A stretch of 64,000 bases of DNA, taken from CAWJKP01 sp963843465 (GTDB lineage Bacteria; Planctomycetota; Planctomycetia; Pirellulales; Thermoguttaceae). The notes below the pieces were generated by a model. It was not told where the DNA came from and made no database searches. It worked only from the letters and a program-made list of their open reading frames with translations. Below, piece after piece: positions 18,368-28,027 of the stretch. A program made the position numbers and the translations under genes. The DNA lies in contig CAWJKP010000001.1 of NCBI GenBank assembly GCA_963843465.1, positions 1,550,001 to 1,614,000 of the forward strand, in the 5' to 3' direction. Position 1 is the first letter of the stretch, and each line of letters begins with the position of its first letter.

Positions 18368-21300
18368 CATTCAATCATCCGGCTCAACAAAATCCCGTTG
18401 CTCACGTTGTTGTCATGTCCCCGCTGGTAGCCCATGGGGATCGAGCGGTCGAAGATGTAGAAGGCGCGGTGCCGTTTGACCTCGCCCGTGTCGGCCCCCA
18501 GCTCGCCCATGATCTGGTAGCCGTCGGGATAGATGAATTGCTGGTTGGCCACCGTGACTCCGGGAACCGGCGTGGCGGGATTATACTTTTGCACCTGGAA
18601 GTAACCGACGGTGATCCAGACGGCGAAGACGTTGGAGCGCGTGGTCACCAGGTTGCCCAGCCGCTGGAGGTTCTGGTAGCGGAAGAAGGGGTTCCGCTGA
18701 TCGTTGTTGTATTGGCGGCTGCTGCCCGCGGGAGTGGAACCTCCGGGGATGCCGGCGTCGAAGCCGAACAGCGGTCGATATTGACCCGTGCTCGGGGTGG
18801 GATCTTGCCGCAGCAGGGTGGCGTCGATATCCATGCCGGGACTGGCGGCCGTCCCGGGCGTCATCGCCTGACACGTCGCGGCCTGATACAGCACGTCCAG
18901 CGGCACCAGGTGCGGGCCTTCAAAGGAGCGGAAAGGATTGGCGAACAGGGAAGGGCAAGCGGAGTTCAACTGGGTCTTCGTATTGAAGTAATCCAAGTTG
19001 CTCCCTGTCGACTTGGTCAAGGGGTAGCCCCTGCGGCTGAGAAGGAAGTTGGCGAAAGCTTGCGAATTATTGGCCAGGCCCGGGGCGCTCTGCATCAGGC
19101 CGTTCCAGACGACCAGGTCGGTGAGCGTATTGAGGTTGATCCGGCCCGGGTCTCGATAGCGCGAGATGCGATTGTAGGGCGGATGGAACTGGTGGACGCC
19201 GCTCCCATCACTGCAGAAGGCCGGATTGAGCTGGACTTCCGTGCCCACGAACCGCGAGGGCACGCGGAGATACTCCAGGATGCGGTAGAACTGGGCCGGA
19301 GTCGGACTCGTACTGCTGGCTGCTGCCGGCTGCTGCGTGTGGAAGAAATTGAGCAACTGCCCAAAGGGCGCGTTGGCGAAAGTGTAGGGACTGGTGGTGC
19401 TCACCGGTGCGTTGGTTTCCTGCGGCGCAAGCGGGGCTAGTGAAGGGCCGTTTGGGATTGAATTGCTCAAAGTAAACGGATTGCCGATGACGTTGTAGTT
19501 GTAGAGCAACTGCGACGAGGAGAGCGCGGGCACCAGCATCAGCTCCATCGGACTGCAAAACGGCCGGTTGTTCCAGGTGAACCAGGGGAAGGGAACCGCG
19601 GGCGGGTCGCCGTAATACTCCTGGGAAGCGGGCGCCGTGTACGACGGCGTGCCGTTGGCGTTCGGCGCGCCGGAGGCGTTACCATAGTACCCGTAGCTGA
19701 TGTAGCCCAGCGTGTGCTGGAGCTGGTAGGGGAACATCTGGCTGATCAACTGCGTGGTGAGCGCCTTGGGGTAGGCGTTGCTCGGGGTCTGCCACTCTTG
19801 CGCCCAGAGGTTGTTGTAGTTGCCTGGCGCGCCTGCGCCCCCGGTCCACAACGCATAATCCCCGCGCTGCCGGCTTTGGAAGGGTATGGTCATCGGCGGT
19901 TCTTGGGCGCTGGGCGTTGCCGTGGCCAGATTGGTGGGGGTTTCCCAGCCGTTGTAGACCGTCAGATCGATGGGCATCGAGTCGATCGTGCGGTAGGGAT
20001 TGTAGGTCGTTTTCGTCCAGTCGATCTCGCCGTCAGTCGTATACTGGACGTCTGCCGGGTTGGGGTCGTACTGGATCAAGGGGTTGGCCAGGCGTTGAAG
20101 GTGGACGACCCGGCAGGCTTTCAGGGAGGGCGTGGAGCTTGGGGTAAGGTTCCCCACGGCAGTGCTGTTGATCTGCACCGGGGTGATCGGGTTGGTGCCC
20201 GCAGTCCAGGGCGTGGTGTCCAGCGGCCCGTAGTAGGGAGGCTGCGGGGAGGAAACCGAAGCAGGCGGCGGCGGAGCGGCAAAATACTGCGGATCGCCCG
20301 AGACGCTGTCCGTGCCGCCGGTGGGAGCCGGGTAGGCGTTGGCGCCCAGCGGCTCGGAAATGCTCAGCCGCGGCGGGTTGGCGCCTCCGTTGGTCACCTG
20401 GTCGATCACGATTGGCAAGGGCTGCTTGATCTGCGAAACGGGCAAATCATTGTTGACCGTACTGGTCCAGTTGTTGGCAACCTGCACCGGCGCGCTGCTC
20501 GGTTGTTGATTGGCGGCGTAGTTCTGCGGTTTCAGCACAATCATGGCGGGGTTTCCGCTGGATGCTTTGCTGAGCCACGTCCCGGCGCTCAAACCACCCT
20601 GGGGGTTCTGCTCGCTGCTGGGAGGTCCAATCAGGGCATAGTGATTGTGCAGCAGGATCGGCACCACCGACGCATTGGCGCCGGGCGACGGGTAGAACTC
20701 GGTCCCGTCGAGGGGGTTGGTGCTGGCCAAACTGCTCGGATTCGTGAAATAGATGCTCCGCTCGATGGGCAATGGGGCGGCGGATCCGTAGGAGACATTG
20801 GGGTCGTCCGGGTCGGTCGGATAACTGTTGCTCGTCGCCTTGGAGACGCTACAATCCGCCGGAATGATCAGCCGCCAGACCGGATCTTGGCGCTGGCCTT
20901 GTCCCGTTGGGTTGCTGCTTGGCGTGGTCTGATTGAGAACCACGCCCTGCTGCCAGCCCTTGCTCGGGTTCGTGCGGTCGTAGTAGAACTCCGCGGGAGG
21001 CGCCTCGGTGGCGCTCCAGGGATTGTACAACTCGATGTAGAGCGAGCCCTGGGGCCTCATTCGCTGCATCAAGAGCTGCTTCGGGGTAGGCTTCGTGTTA
21101 TCGGGGTAGACCTCCGTGCGCTTCTCATGGAAGGCTAGGGTCTCCGTGATCAACAGCTCCGGGCGCTCGCAACTGAAGACGAGGTACTTGCCTGGCGGGT
21201 AAGACCCTGGATTCCACGCGCCGCCGTTGGCAAGAAAGTTGGGGTCGTAGGCGAAGGGCTTCATGATCGAGTCGCGATCGCGGAAGGAAACGACGTTGGC

Positions 21301-24042
21301 CGCCCACTGGGCGATCCAGCGGGCACGGACATCGGCCTGTCCGGCTTGACCGGGTGGAACGGGTTGGCTGCTGGACATGGCGGCCAGGTTAGGGGGGAGC
21401 GCCGGAAGGTTGAATTGGAAGCAATTGGGCGGGGCCGACTGAGGATCGGTGAGGATCATGCCCAGCACAAAGAGGTAGCGGAAACACATTTGCCGCGGGT
21501 CGGCCAAGGTGGACTTGCTACCCGAGTTCGCATAATCCATCCGCGGCCAGCTCGACGGCGGCGGCGACGGTGGCGTGGAGGGGGGCGCCGCCGGAGGCGT
21601 CACGTAAGGCATCTGTTCCACGCCCGAATCCGCCTCGGCCGGATCGTCGACGATCCCGTTGTTGTTATCGTCAATGCCGTTGCCGAAGGGGCGATTGATG
21701 TCCATCCTCAAGCCGGAAAGGATGTCCGGCGGAAGAAGCGTCGCCATGTTGGCCGTGGTCATTCCCGGCGCCGGCGCGCCGGCCGCCATCGCCGCCGCCT
21801 TCAGCAGGTCGGTGAAATGGCGGATCCGCCCGTCGCTGCCCGACCCGCTGGGGAGGGTACCCGGCGCGTAGGCGAGCAGATTCGTGGAAGCGCCGCTGGT
21901 GCTGGAAAAGGCGCCGACGTTGTTTACCGGGGCGGCGAGGTTCGGGCAGGACAGGTCCCACTGGTCGACGGTGACCTGCGCGCCACGCCGGCCGAGGCGT
22001 TGCCCAACGACGTGGGCGACAAGCCCAACAGCCGGCCGGGGAGCGTCATCGTATCGCGGTCGTAGGGCCGCAGGATGGGCTCCAACTCGGCCGCGGAGAA
22101 AGGATTGAAGGGGGCGGTGGCCGACGCGGGGGGCACCGACCGCAGGGCGCGAGGCTGACGCAACGAGAGGTCGAGTTCGTAAGGGTTGCCAGGTCGTGCC
22201 GTAAAGCCCCAAGTGCCGCAAAGCGCACTGCAACAGCCCGGGAACGAGCCGACGGCGGCGCCGTTGCCGCCGATCACGCCATAAACCGGCTGGCCGCGGA
22301 AGTCCAGGCCGGTGAACAGCATCCCTTGCAGATCGCCCGGCGTGCCGTAGCATCCGGCCAGCAGATCAAGTCCCGCGGTACCGGTGGCAGCGTTGTAGTT
22401 CGGCGCGTTGGAGTCGTTGGCCCCCAGCGAGTAAAGGTAATTGGACGGGTAATTGAACTCCTTGTTGGCGCTGAGGTCGTCCTGCGCGCTTCCGGAAACG
22501 GGGGCCGTAACGTAGCGCCCGTTGAAAGATGCGTTGCCCGTCAGCAGTTGCTGGTATTCCGCGGGCTGATTGACGAACAACGGGCTGAGGTTGACGTCGG
22601 CCGGGCCCCAACCCATCTGCCCGCTGGGCAGCGCGCCGTTGGGAAGGGTCGCGTTGCCTCCTCCGTACATCAGATTGGAACCGATGTTCGGGTTCTGATT
22701 GAAACTGTTCTGCGTCTGCGCCGGCGAGCCGTGCGCGTTGAGGTTCAGCCGCCCATCCAGGTCGATGCACAGCGCCGATATCAGCGGCTTGTAGAGGCGG
22801 CCGTCCGGCGTGCTGCGGATCTCGTAGCCCGGGTCGATCCAGATGCTGTCGGGGTAGCCGTCGCCGTCGTTGTCCACGTCCCAGGGGCCGTTGACCGGGT
22901 CGATCGCAGGGATGCCCGGGTTGATGGGCGCCGCCAAAGGCCGTAGCAGTACCTTGCGTTGCAGGACCGGGTTGGTGCTCCAGTTGGCTCCGCTGACGTT
23001 CATCCAGTAGTTCACCAGCTCCGGGCGATGGAACGAGGGGATCGGGGTCAGCGCAAGGGTTGCCCGTGGGCTGTGCCAATCGCAGAGCCAGGAACATGTT
23101 CTGGTAGTCGGGGGCCGTGTAGTCCGGGTTGGCGCCGCCGGGTCCGGCCGGATCGGGCTGGCCCAGCCAGTTGACATAGGTGGCCGAGTAGCTGTTAGTC
23201 CCGTCGGCGTTGGTGTAGGAAAACGCCGCGTGGTTGGGCAGCAGGGCGAACGGCCAACCGTTGCCGTCGGCCGCCGTGTCGTAAGACTGCGGCGGCGGCG
23301 TCTGCTTCTGCGTCACCGACGACGGATTGAAGCCAAAGCCCGTGCCGCTATAGGGCATGCCGTTGATCAGGCACGCGGGGACGACATTGGCAGGAGGGCT
23401 GTTGATAAAGCCGATCACGTCCGAAGAATTGAGGCCCTCGAAGGCCGCAACCTGGAGTTGCGTCGTGCCGACCATGCCCACGATGTGCGTGCTGTAGCCG
23501 GCTGCTGGGCCGTTCAGCATGGTCAACACGGCGCCCAGGTGCTGCTCGGGAAGGAACAGCGTGGGGTTCGTGGCCGGGTTGGAGGTCGGTTGTGGGGGGT
23601 ACGTTTGCGTGAAGGCGAACTGGATGAGCTGGCCTTGTGGCGCTACCCCGATCACGGGGCTGGCGGTGGTCATGCTTCCCGTGAACCACTCGTTGCCGTA
23701 AAGGTTCTCCAGGAAATTGTGGGCCTGAAAGGGCGACTGGTGGTTGTTGGAGCCGCGGAACAGGTCCAGGGCCGCCTGGTTGGCGGTCTTTTCCCATTGA
23801 TCGTCGTACTGGCCCACCTTGCGCAGCGCTTCGGCCCCGCGGCGGGTCTGGCCGGTGAGGATCACAAAGGCGATGGCCAGCACGCCGAACATCGCCAGCA
23901 GCGCCAGCACGATCAACAGCAGCACGCCGCGCCGGCGGGGGTCGGGGGACGGGGGACGGGGGACGGGGGACGGGGGACGGGGGTCGGGAAGTTCCACGCC
24001 GTCCGCCGCCCGCCGTCCGCCGTATTCGCTCTGGGTTCTCAT
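18367..24042 (-). CDS. Giant GspK-like pseudopilin/type II secretion protein, two frameshifts
   Basis: From ATG 24042 (AAGGA upstream) the protein begins with a basic, Pro-rich leader and then 'RRRGVLLLIVLALLAMFGVL', the GspK-type hydrophobic segment, followed by 'ILTGQTRRGAEALRKVGQYD'. Reading changes frame near 23055 and again near 21980. The three parts join smoothly ('RLAQPTGNP' to 'ALTPIPSFHRPELVNYW', and 'LGNASAGVA' to 'AQVTVDQWDLSCPNL'). It then runs to 18367, about 1,890 aa in all. The body contains EF-hand-like acidic loops ('DVDNDGDGYPDSIWIDPGYE', 'NGIDDNNNGIVDDPAEADSG'), suggesting calcium sites as in pseudopilins. GspK caps the pseudopilus tip; typical GspK is ~320 aa, so this is greatly enlarged with Pro/Asn/Gln-rich extracellular sequence. 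Probably one protein with two indels. Confidence 0.75.
23937..24021. repeat. Heptamer arrays in the leader codons of the GspK-like gene
   Basis: Seven GGGGGAC/GGGGGTC units (GTC or GAC exactly every 7 nt from 23941 to 23983) and three GTCCGCC/GCCCGCC units (24001-24021) lie between the start codon and the hydrophobic segment. On the coding strand they give a 7-residue periodic leader ('PRPPSPV' type). The main array of seven units totals 49 nt. Confidence 0.92.
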
Positions 24043-24104
24043 TTCTCGGTTCCTTGCCGCCAAAATCCCTTGCCCAGGCCCGCTTTCTGTCGTTTGAAAG
24101 GAGC

Positions 24105-24310
24105 AAACGAGGGGAACACTAATCGGCGCTAATCGACGCTAATAGGTTGAATTAGTTTCTGTTGCGGAAAGCCCATTGTCGCCTTTCGCTCCGCGAAAGT
24201 AGCGCTACTTTCGCGGAGCGAAAGGCGACAATCTAGCCCGCCGGTTCTTTCCGCGACACAAACGAATTAGGGCGGATTAGCGAGGATTAGTGTTCCCTCT
24301 TTCGTCTCTT
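24105..24310. repeat. Nested inverted-repeat element with a perfect 58-bp palindrome
   Basis: The centre (24175-24232) is an uninterrupted perfect palindrome, arms 24175-24203 and 24204-24232, with core CGCGAAAGTAGCGCTACTTT. Outside it, an imperfect inverted repeat pairs GAACACTAATCGGCGCTAAT (from 24113) with GATTAGTGTTCC (24286-24297). The whole fills the gap between the GspK-like start and the end of the GspI/PilV-like gene and contains no credible ORF. It has the shape of a miniature inverted-repeat element. Confidence 0.85.
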
Positions 24311-24332
24311 CTTTTTGACGGATAACTCAAAC

Positions 24333-25677
24333 TTAATCGGTCAACTTCATCGTCGTCGTATGAACGTCGACCACGCCGCGGTAGAGGACCACGTCGGCGG
24401 TCCCCGCTCCGGCGGAGCCGCTCAAGTCCCAATCGGGGCCGGCCAACGTCGCCGGCCGCGTAGTGCCGCTGATGTCGCCCAGGGCCACGATCCGGTACCA
24501 CCGCAGGACGTAGCGCGCCGGGGTCGAATTGGTATTGCCGCCCAGGAGGATCCATTCGTTGGGCTTCACGTCGAGCCAGGCGGCCGGGCTGCCGGAGGCG
24601 GTGCTCAGGGTCACGTCGCCTCCGCCCAGGCTCGGACTGGTGGGGACGTCCCGCTGGGAAACGTCGCCGTGCCGACAGGCTCGCCGCTGTCGGTGGTGGC
24701 GGAGTCGGCGTTGAGGTTCCGCTTGTAGAAGACGGCCGCGGAAACCGAATAGTATTCGCCCACGCCGACGTTCAGGTAAGGCGTCCCCGGTGACGCGCCG
24801 GACATGAAATCCGGCTGCGCGGCCACCGGGGTCACGGTAAACATCCAACTGTAGTCGCCCTGCACCTGGCGGAGGAGATAGGGAGGGTTCGATGTGGAGC
24901 CGTCGGCCGGGTGCTGCGGCACGGCCACGCTGTGCGGCGGGGTGCTCGAATCGGTCATGAACTGCCGGGGCCGCTCGCTTTTGTCCTTGGGCACGGGAAT
25001 CACCAGGTCGTCCTGGCAAAGGAAAAACCGCTCCGCAAGGGCCTGCGGCCAAGGGGTGGTGCCGCCAGTGGCCGGGTAGCTAACGCGCACGGTCGGAGGG
25101 CTCGCGACGGCGGGGATAGGAAAGACGTTAAGGTTCGACGTATTGTTCAGCGCCACCTGTTTCGCATAATAAAGCGGGTCGACGACAAACGCGCCGGAAT
25201 TCTGGCCGGAAAACGGGATCGCGCCGGAGCCCGGCACCGAGCCGGATTGGCTTGTGGGGATCAGGTATGCGTAGGAACCCGCGCCGTAGATCCACGCTCG
25301 CGGATCAAAGTACCGCACGCCTTGCGCACCGCCGCGGCGGTCAGCAGGAATTGCACCGCGCTGGCGCCGCAGGCGGAGGAGCGGTCGGCCTTGGCCGCCT
25401 CGACCAGCTCGGCCCGGCCCGCGGGGATCACCGCGGCCACGCCCAGCATCCCGATGAGGATCACGAAGATCGAGATCAGCACTTCCAGCAGGGTCACGCC
25501 GCGGCGGAAGGAAACGGAGACGCGGGGACGGGGGGACGCGGGGACGGGGGGACGCGGGGAGGCGGGGAGGCAGGCGTTCTCCGCGTCTCCGCGTCTCCGC
25601 GTCTCCGCGTCAGGGCGTCTCGGCGTCTCGGCGGTGATTTTTCCGGTTCCCATTCTTCCTTGTGCGCGGGCCCTCAT
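24333..25677 (-). CDS. GspI/PilV-like pseudopilin, two frameshifts
   Basis: The ATG at 25677 has GGAGGA about 7 nt upstream and follows the previous stop by one nucleotide. After a ~58-residue repeat-rich leader comes 'FRRGVTLLEVLISIFVILIG', a class III prepilin site (cleavage after Gly, Glu at +5), then 'MLGVAAVIPAGRAELVEAAK', typical of PilV/GspI. The frame changes near 25325 ('QGVRYFDPRAWIYGAGSYA' continues) and near 24655 ('DVTLSTASGSPAAWLDV' continues) before ending 'DVVLYRGVVDVHTTTM' at 24333. Joined length is about 448 aa. It probably encodes a minor pseudopilin of the complex powered by the PilB/GspE ATPases in this cluster. Confidence 0.75.
25520..25632. repeat. Octamer arrays in the leader codons of the GspI/PilV-like gene
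   Basis: About five GACGCGGG/GACGGGGG units with the A exactly every 8 nt (25528 to 25560) and about six TCTCCGCG/TCTCGGCG units (25578-25630) make up most of the leader peptide ('PASPRPRVSVS', 'ETPRRPDAETRRRGDAE'). Eight-bp units also shift the reading frame on gain or loss. Confidence 0.88.
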
Positions 25678-25678
25678 C

Positions 25679-26710
25679 TCAGCGTCCTCCCTTGCTCTGG
25701 CCTTGAAGGGCGAAGGAGCGGGCAGCGGTCGGGCTGGTGGCGCCGGCGGCGTTCTCGACGGTCGTGATCCGGCCGGTCTGCGGAGTGACGCTGACCCAGA
25801 GATTGTTCGGGTCCTGCCAGTTGGCCAGGTTGTCGACGGGCAGGTACATCCGGTCCCGCCGGCCGATGAGGAAGTAGACCGGGTCGATCAACGGGCTAAG
25901 AGTCGGTACGCCGCCCGTGTAGAGCGGATAAACCCAAGACACGCCGCCGGCGGGCGAGAAGATCAGCATCGGGCTTGCCGCCCCGGCGCCAAACCCGAAG
26001 CCGCTATTCGTGCCCGAGAATTGCAGGTCGATCACCGTTCCCGAGGGAAGTTGCAGAGGCGCCACCGCCGACTGGGTCGCCAGCGTGGCGATCGCGGTGG
26101 TGGAGAACACCGGCAGGCGGGTGATCTGGAAAGGAACCGCAACCGTAACGCCTTGCGTCGGGGTAGGCCAAGGAAGCGGCCAACCGGGCGGTAGATGGAT
26201 CGTCGCCGTCGCCGAAGAAATGGGCGGCGTAGTGCTGCTGACGCTTGCAATCGAGAAGAGCAGTCCCTGGTAGTCGAACTGGATGAAGTCGCCGACGTGG
26301 AACGCGACGCCGAGGGCCGGGGTGAAGGTGATCGTCACGGTGTATGTGACGGTACCGTCGGAGTTATACGTGGTACTAGGGTTCGTGCTGCTAGGGCTGA
26401 AATACACGCTGGCCGTGGCGCCGGTGGTATCGCCGGCGTAAGTCGCGGGGATCTCGACCTGCTGGAGCTCCAAGGACGGGTTGCCTTGGATGGTCGTGTC
26501 GATGGTGAAGAGCACGCCCACGGGCCGGCCCAGCTCGATGGCGTGGTTGCGGGCCGAGCCGAGGTAGACGTTCACCTCGCGGGCCGCCTCGCGGATCTTG
26601 CGGTTCTCCATCGCCGGCTTCATCGCCGGCACGGCGATCACCGTGACGATCAGCATGATCGAGACCACCACCAGCAGCTCGATCAGCGTCAGGCCGCGGC
26701 GGGCCCTCAC
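25679..26710 (-). CDS. GspH-like pseudopilin
   Basis: The GTG at 26710 gives 'VRARRGLTLIELLVVVSIML', a short leader with a canonical prepilin peptidase site, followed by 'IREAAREVNVYLGSARNHAI', the stalk helix typical of GspH/FimT proteins. The remaining ~280 residues are beta-rich and end near 'NAAGATSPTAARSF'. An upstream extension is open in frame but consists of palindromic repeat sequence, so the start is placed at the GTG directly after the palindrome; a GAGGAG lies close (3 nt) upstream. 343 aa, somewhat longer than typical GspH (~170 aa). It starts downstream of the GspG-like genes and is followed one nt later by the GspI-like gene. Confidence 0.78.
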   Translation of the reverse strand: MRARRGLTLIELLVVVSIMLIVTVIAVPAMKPAMENRKIREAAREVNVYLGSARNHAIELGRPVGVLFTIDTTIQGNPSLELQQVEIPATYAGDTTGATASVYFSPSSTNPSTTYNSDGTVTYTVTITFTPALGVAFHVGDFIQFDYQGLLFSIASVSSTTPPISSATATIHLPPGWPLPWPTPTQGVTVAVPFQITRLPVFSTTAIATLATQSAVAPLQLPSGTVIDLQFSGTNSGFGFGAGAASPMLIFSPAGGVSWVYPLYTGGVPTLSPLIDPVYFLIGRRDRMYLPVDNLANWQDPNNLWVSVTPQTGRITTVENAAGATSPTAARSFALQGQSKGGR

Positions 26711-26764
26711 GTACTCCTCACGCTCCGCGTGAGGAACGCGCGTCACGCGGAGCGTGACGAGTAC
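26711..26764. repeat. Nested palindrome abutting the GspH-like start
   Basis: Arms 26711-26734 and 26741-26764 (24 bp, two mismatches) are complementary, and each arm is itself a palindrome (CCTCACGCTCCGCGTGAGG). It lies immediately upstream of the GTG start and includes the only possible ribosome-binding site, so its folding could control initiation. Confidence 0.85.
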
Positions 26765-26804
26765 GGCGCTCGACGCACCCCACGCGGCTGGTTTCGTTTT
26801 TCGC

Positions 26805-27015
26805 CCCAAGGGGGCGGCGGTTCTTCCAGCCCAGGGCGACGCCCTGGGGACAGGGACGCCCACGCGCCGGTCGTGTCGGCCCAACGGGCCAATGGCTGTT
26901 CTTGCTCGCACCCAAGGGAACGGTTGGCCCGTTGGGCCGGCAGAACGGCTCCCTGGGCGTCACGACCCCCAGGGCGTTGCCCTGGGCTGAGAGAACGCAT
27001 GCCCCTTCGGGGCGA
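26805..27015. repeat. ~200-bp composite palindromic element, copy 1
   Basis: Contains, in order, GCCCAGGGCGACGCCCTGGG, GGCCCAACGGGCCAA, its inverse TTGGCCCGTTGGGCC, and CCCCAGGGCGTTGCCCTGGG, bounded by GGGGCGG/CCCCTTCGGGGCG motifs. The same modules in the same order occur at 59865-60078. With the palindrome at 26711-26764 it fills the 360-nt gap between the GspH-like and GspG-like genes; no other feature is seen there. Confidence 0.88.
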
Positions 27016-27070
27016 GTCGCACGTTCCCATTCAGCGTGAGCCAAGACTGACCGAGGTACTGGCAACATGG

Positions 27071-28027
27071 CTACTTGCTGTTTCCCTGGATGCGATGGTT
27101 GTGGATATTGTCCAGGGAGGTCGTCCCGTCGCGCGACCCCCAGGGTGGAGTAAGCGTGTAGGTGTCATTCTTCCAGGTGTACGGCGTTGAACCGTTCTTG
27201 GTATCTTCCGCGAGCCCATATTGCCCGTCGGGCCCCGCGGAGTAGATCAGCGGGACTAACCTCCAGGCGTTGGAGTCCACCTGCATGGGGTCAAAAGGAT
27301 CGTGGTCCGTGGCGGCAGGCCCGTTCGGCGCGCCCATCGCACCCGCCACGTATGGCGCCTGGATGTCCGAGTCCACGAACCCGGGCGCCCAGCGGAGGAA
27401 GAAGATCGGATGGCCCCAGCCGTCGACGAACTCCGGGAGGCCGTTGTTGTTGGTGTCGGCGATCTCGTTTTCGTTGAACTGTCCGCGGGCGCGGCAGGCG
27501 ATGGTGACGATCATGTACAAACACTCGGCCGGACCGTTAGTGGTATCGGTCGATGTCGCGCTCTTCAAGCGGTTGGAGTATGCCTGCGAAAGCGCCGGAG
27601 CCGAGCTAAGATACATCGGCGGGGCGGTGATGTCGCTGAACCGCTCGGGCATCTCCATTCGCATCAGGTCGCGCAGCGCGTTCAGGCGGGCCACGGCGGC
27701 ATCGTGCGGATTCATGGGGCCCGACGCGGTCATGGTGCTGATTGGCACGCGGCGGGTGCGGTAGGACTCGTACATCGCCATGATGATGTTGTGCAGCTTG
27801 GAGATCGTGGCCCGGGTCTTGGCGGTGCGGGCCGTTTCGCGGGCGGCCTGCAAGGCGCCCATCACCAGGCCCGCAAGGATGGCGATGACCACCACCACCA
27901 CCAGCAACTCGACCAGGGTGAAGGCCGGGCGGCGGAGAGGGGGGACGCGGGGACGCGGGGACGCGGGGACGCGGTGACGCGGTGACGCGGGGACGCGCGA
28001 GAGGGGGAATTCTGGAAACGCGCTCAT
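27071..28027 (-). CDS. GspG-like pseudopilin
   Basis: A 318-aa protein with a ~33-residue Pro/Arg-rich leader, then 'RRPAFTLVELLVVVVVIAIL', where the residue before the cleavage point is Ala rather than Gly (seen in many planctomycete pseudopilins), and the stalk 'ARETARTAKTRATISKLHNI'. The C-terminal part has 'NEIADTNNNGLPEFVDGWGH', a calcium-loop-like acidic motif, and 'YSAGPDGQYGLAED', the conserved end of GspG-type pseudopilins. The ATG overlaps the previous stop (ATGA). The leader codons contain an 8-bp repeat array. Predicted to polymerise in the inner membrane after processing by a prepilin peptidase encoded elsewhere. Confidence 0.85.
   Translation of the reverse strand: MSAFPEFPLSRVPASPRHRVPASPRPRVPPLRRPAFTLVELLVVVVVIAILAGLVMGALQAARETARTAKTRATISKLHNIIMAMYESYRTRRVPISTMTASGPMNPHDAAVARLNALRDLMRMEMPERFSDITAPPMYLSSAPALSQAYSNRLKSATSTDTTNGPAECLYMIVTIACRARGQFNENEIADTNNNGLPEFVDGWGHPIFFLRWAPGFVDSDIQAPYVAGAMGAPNGPAATDHDPFDPMQVDSNAWRLVPLIYSAGPDGQYGLAEDTKNGSTPYTWKNDTYTLTPPWGSRDGTTSLDNIHNHRIQGNSK
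27941..28000. repeat. Octamer array in the leader codons of the GspG-like gene
   Basis: Seven GACGCGGG/GACGCGGT units with the A at 27945 and every 8 nt to 27993. On the coding strand it produces a repeating Val-Pro-Ala-Ser-Pro-Arg pattern directly before the prepilin cleavage motif. Confidence 0.92.

Noticed and set aside
19714..22065. Several + strand open frames opposite the GspK-like gene
   Set aside because: Composition is Arg/Gly/Val-rich with no motifs; the minus strand reads as one pseudopilin-like protein once two indels are allowed.
25679..26911. Upstream extension of the GspH-like protein to 26911
   Set aside because: The extra 67 residues come entirely from palindromic repeats, and a standard short leader begins at GTG 26710.
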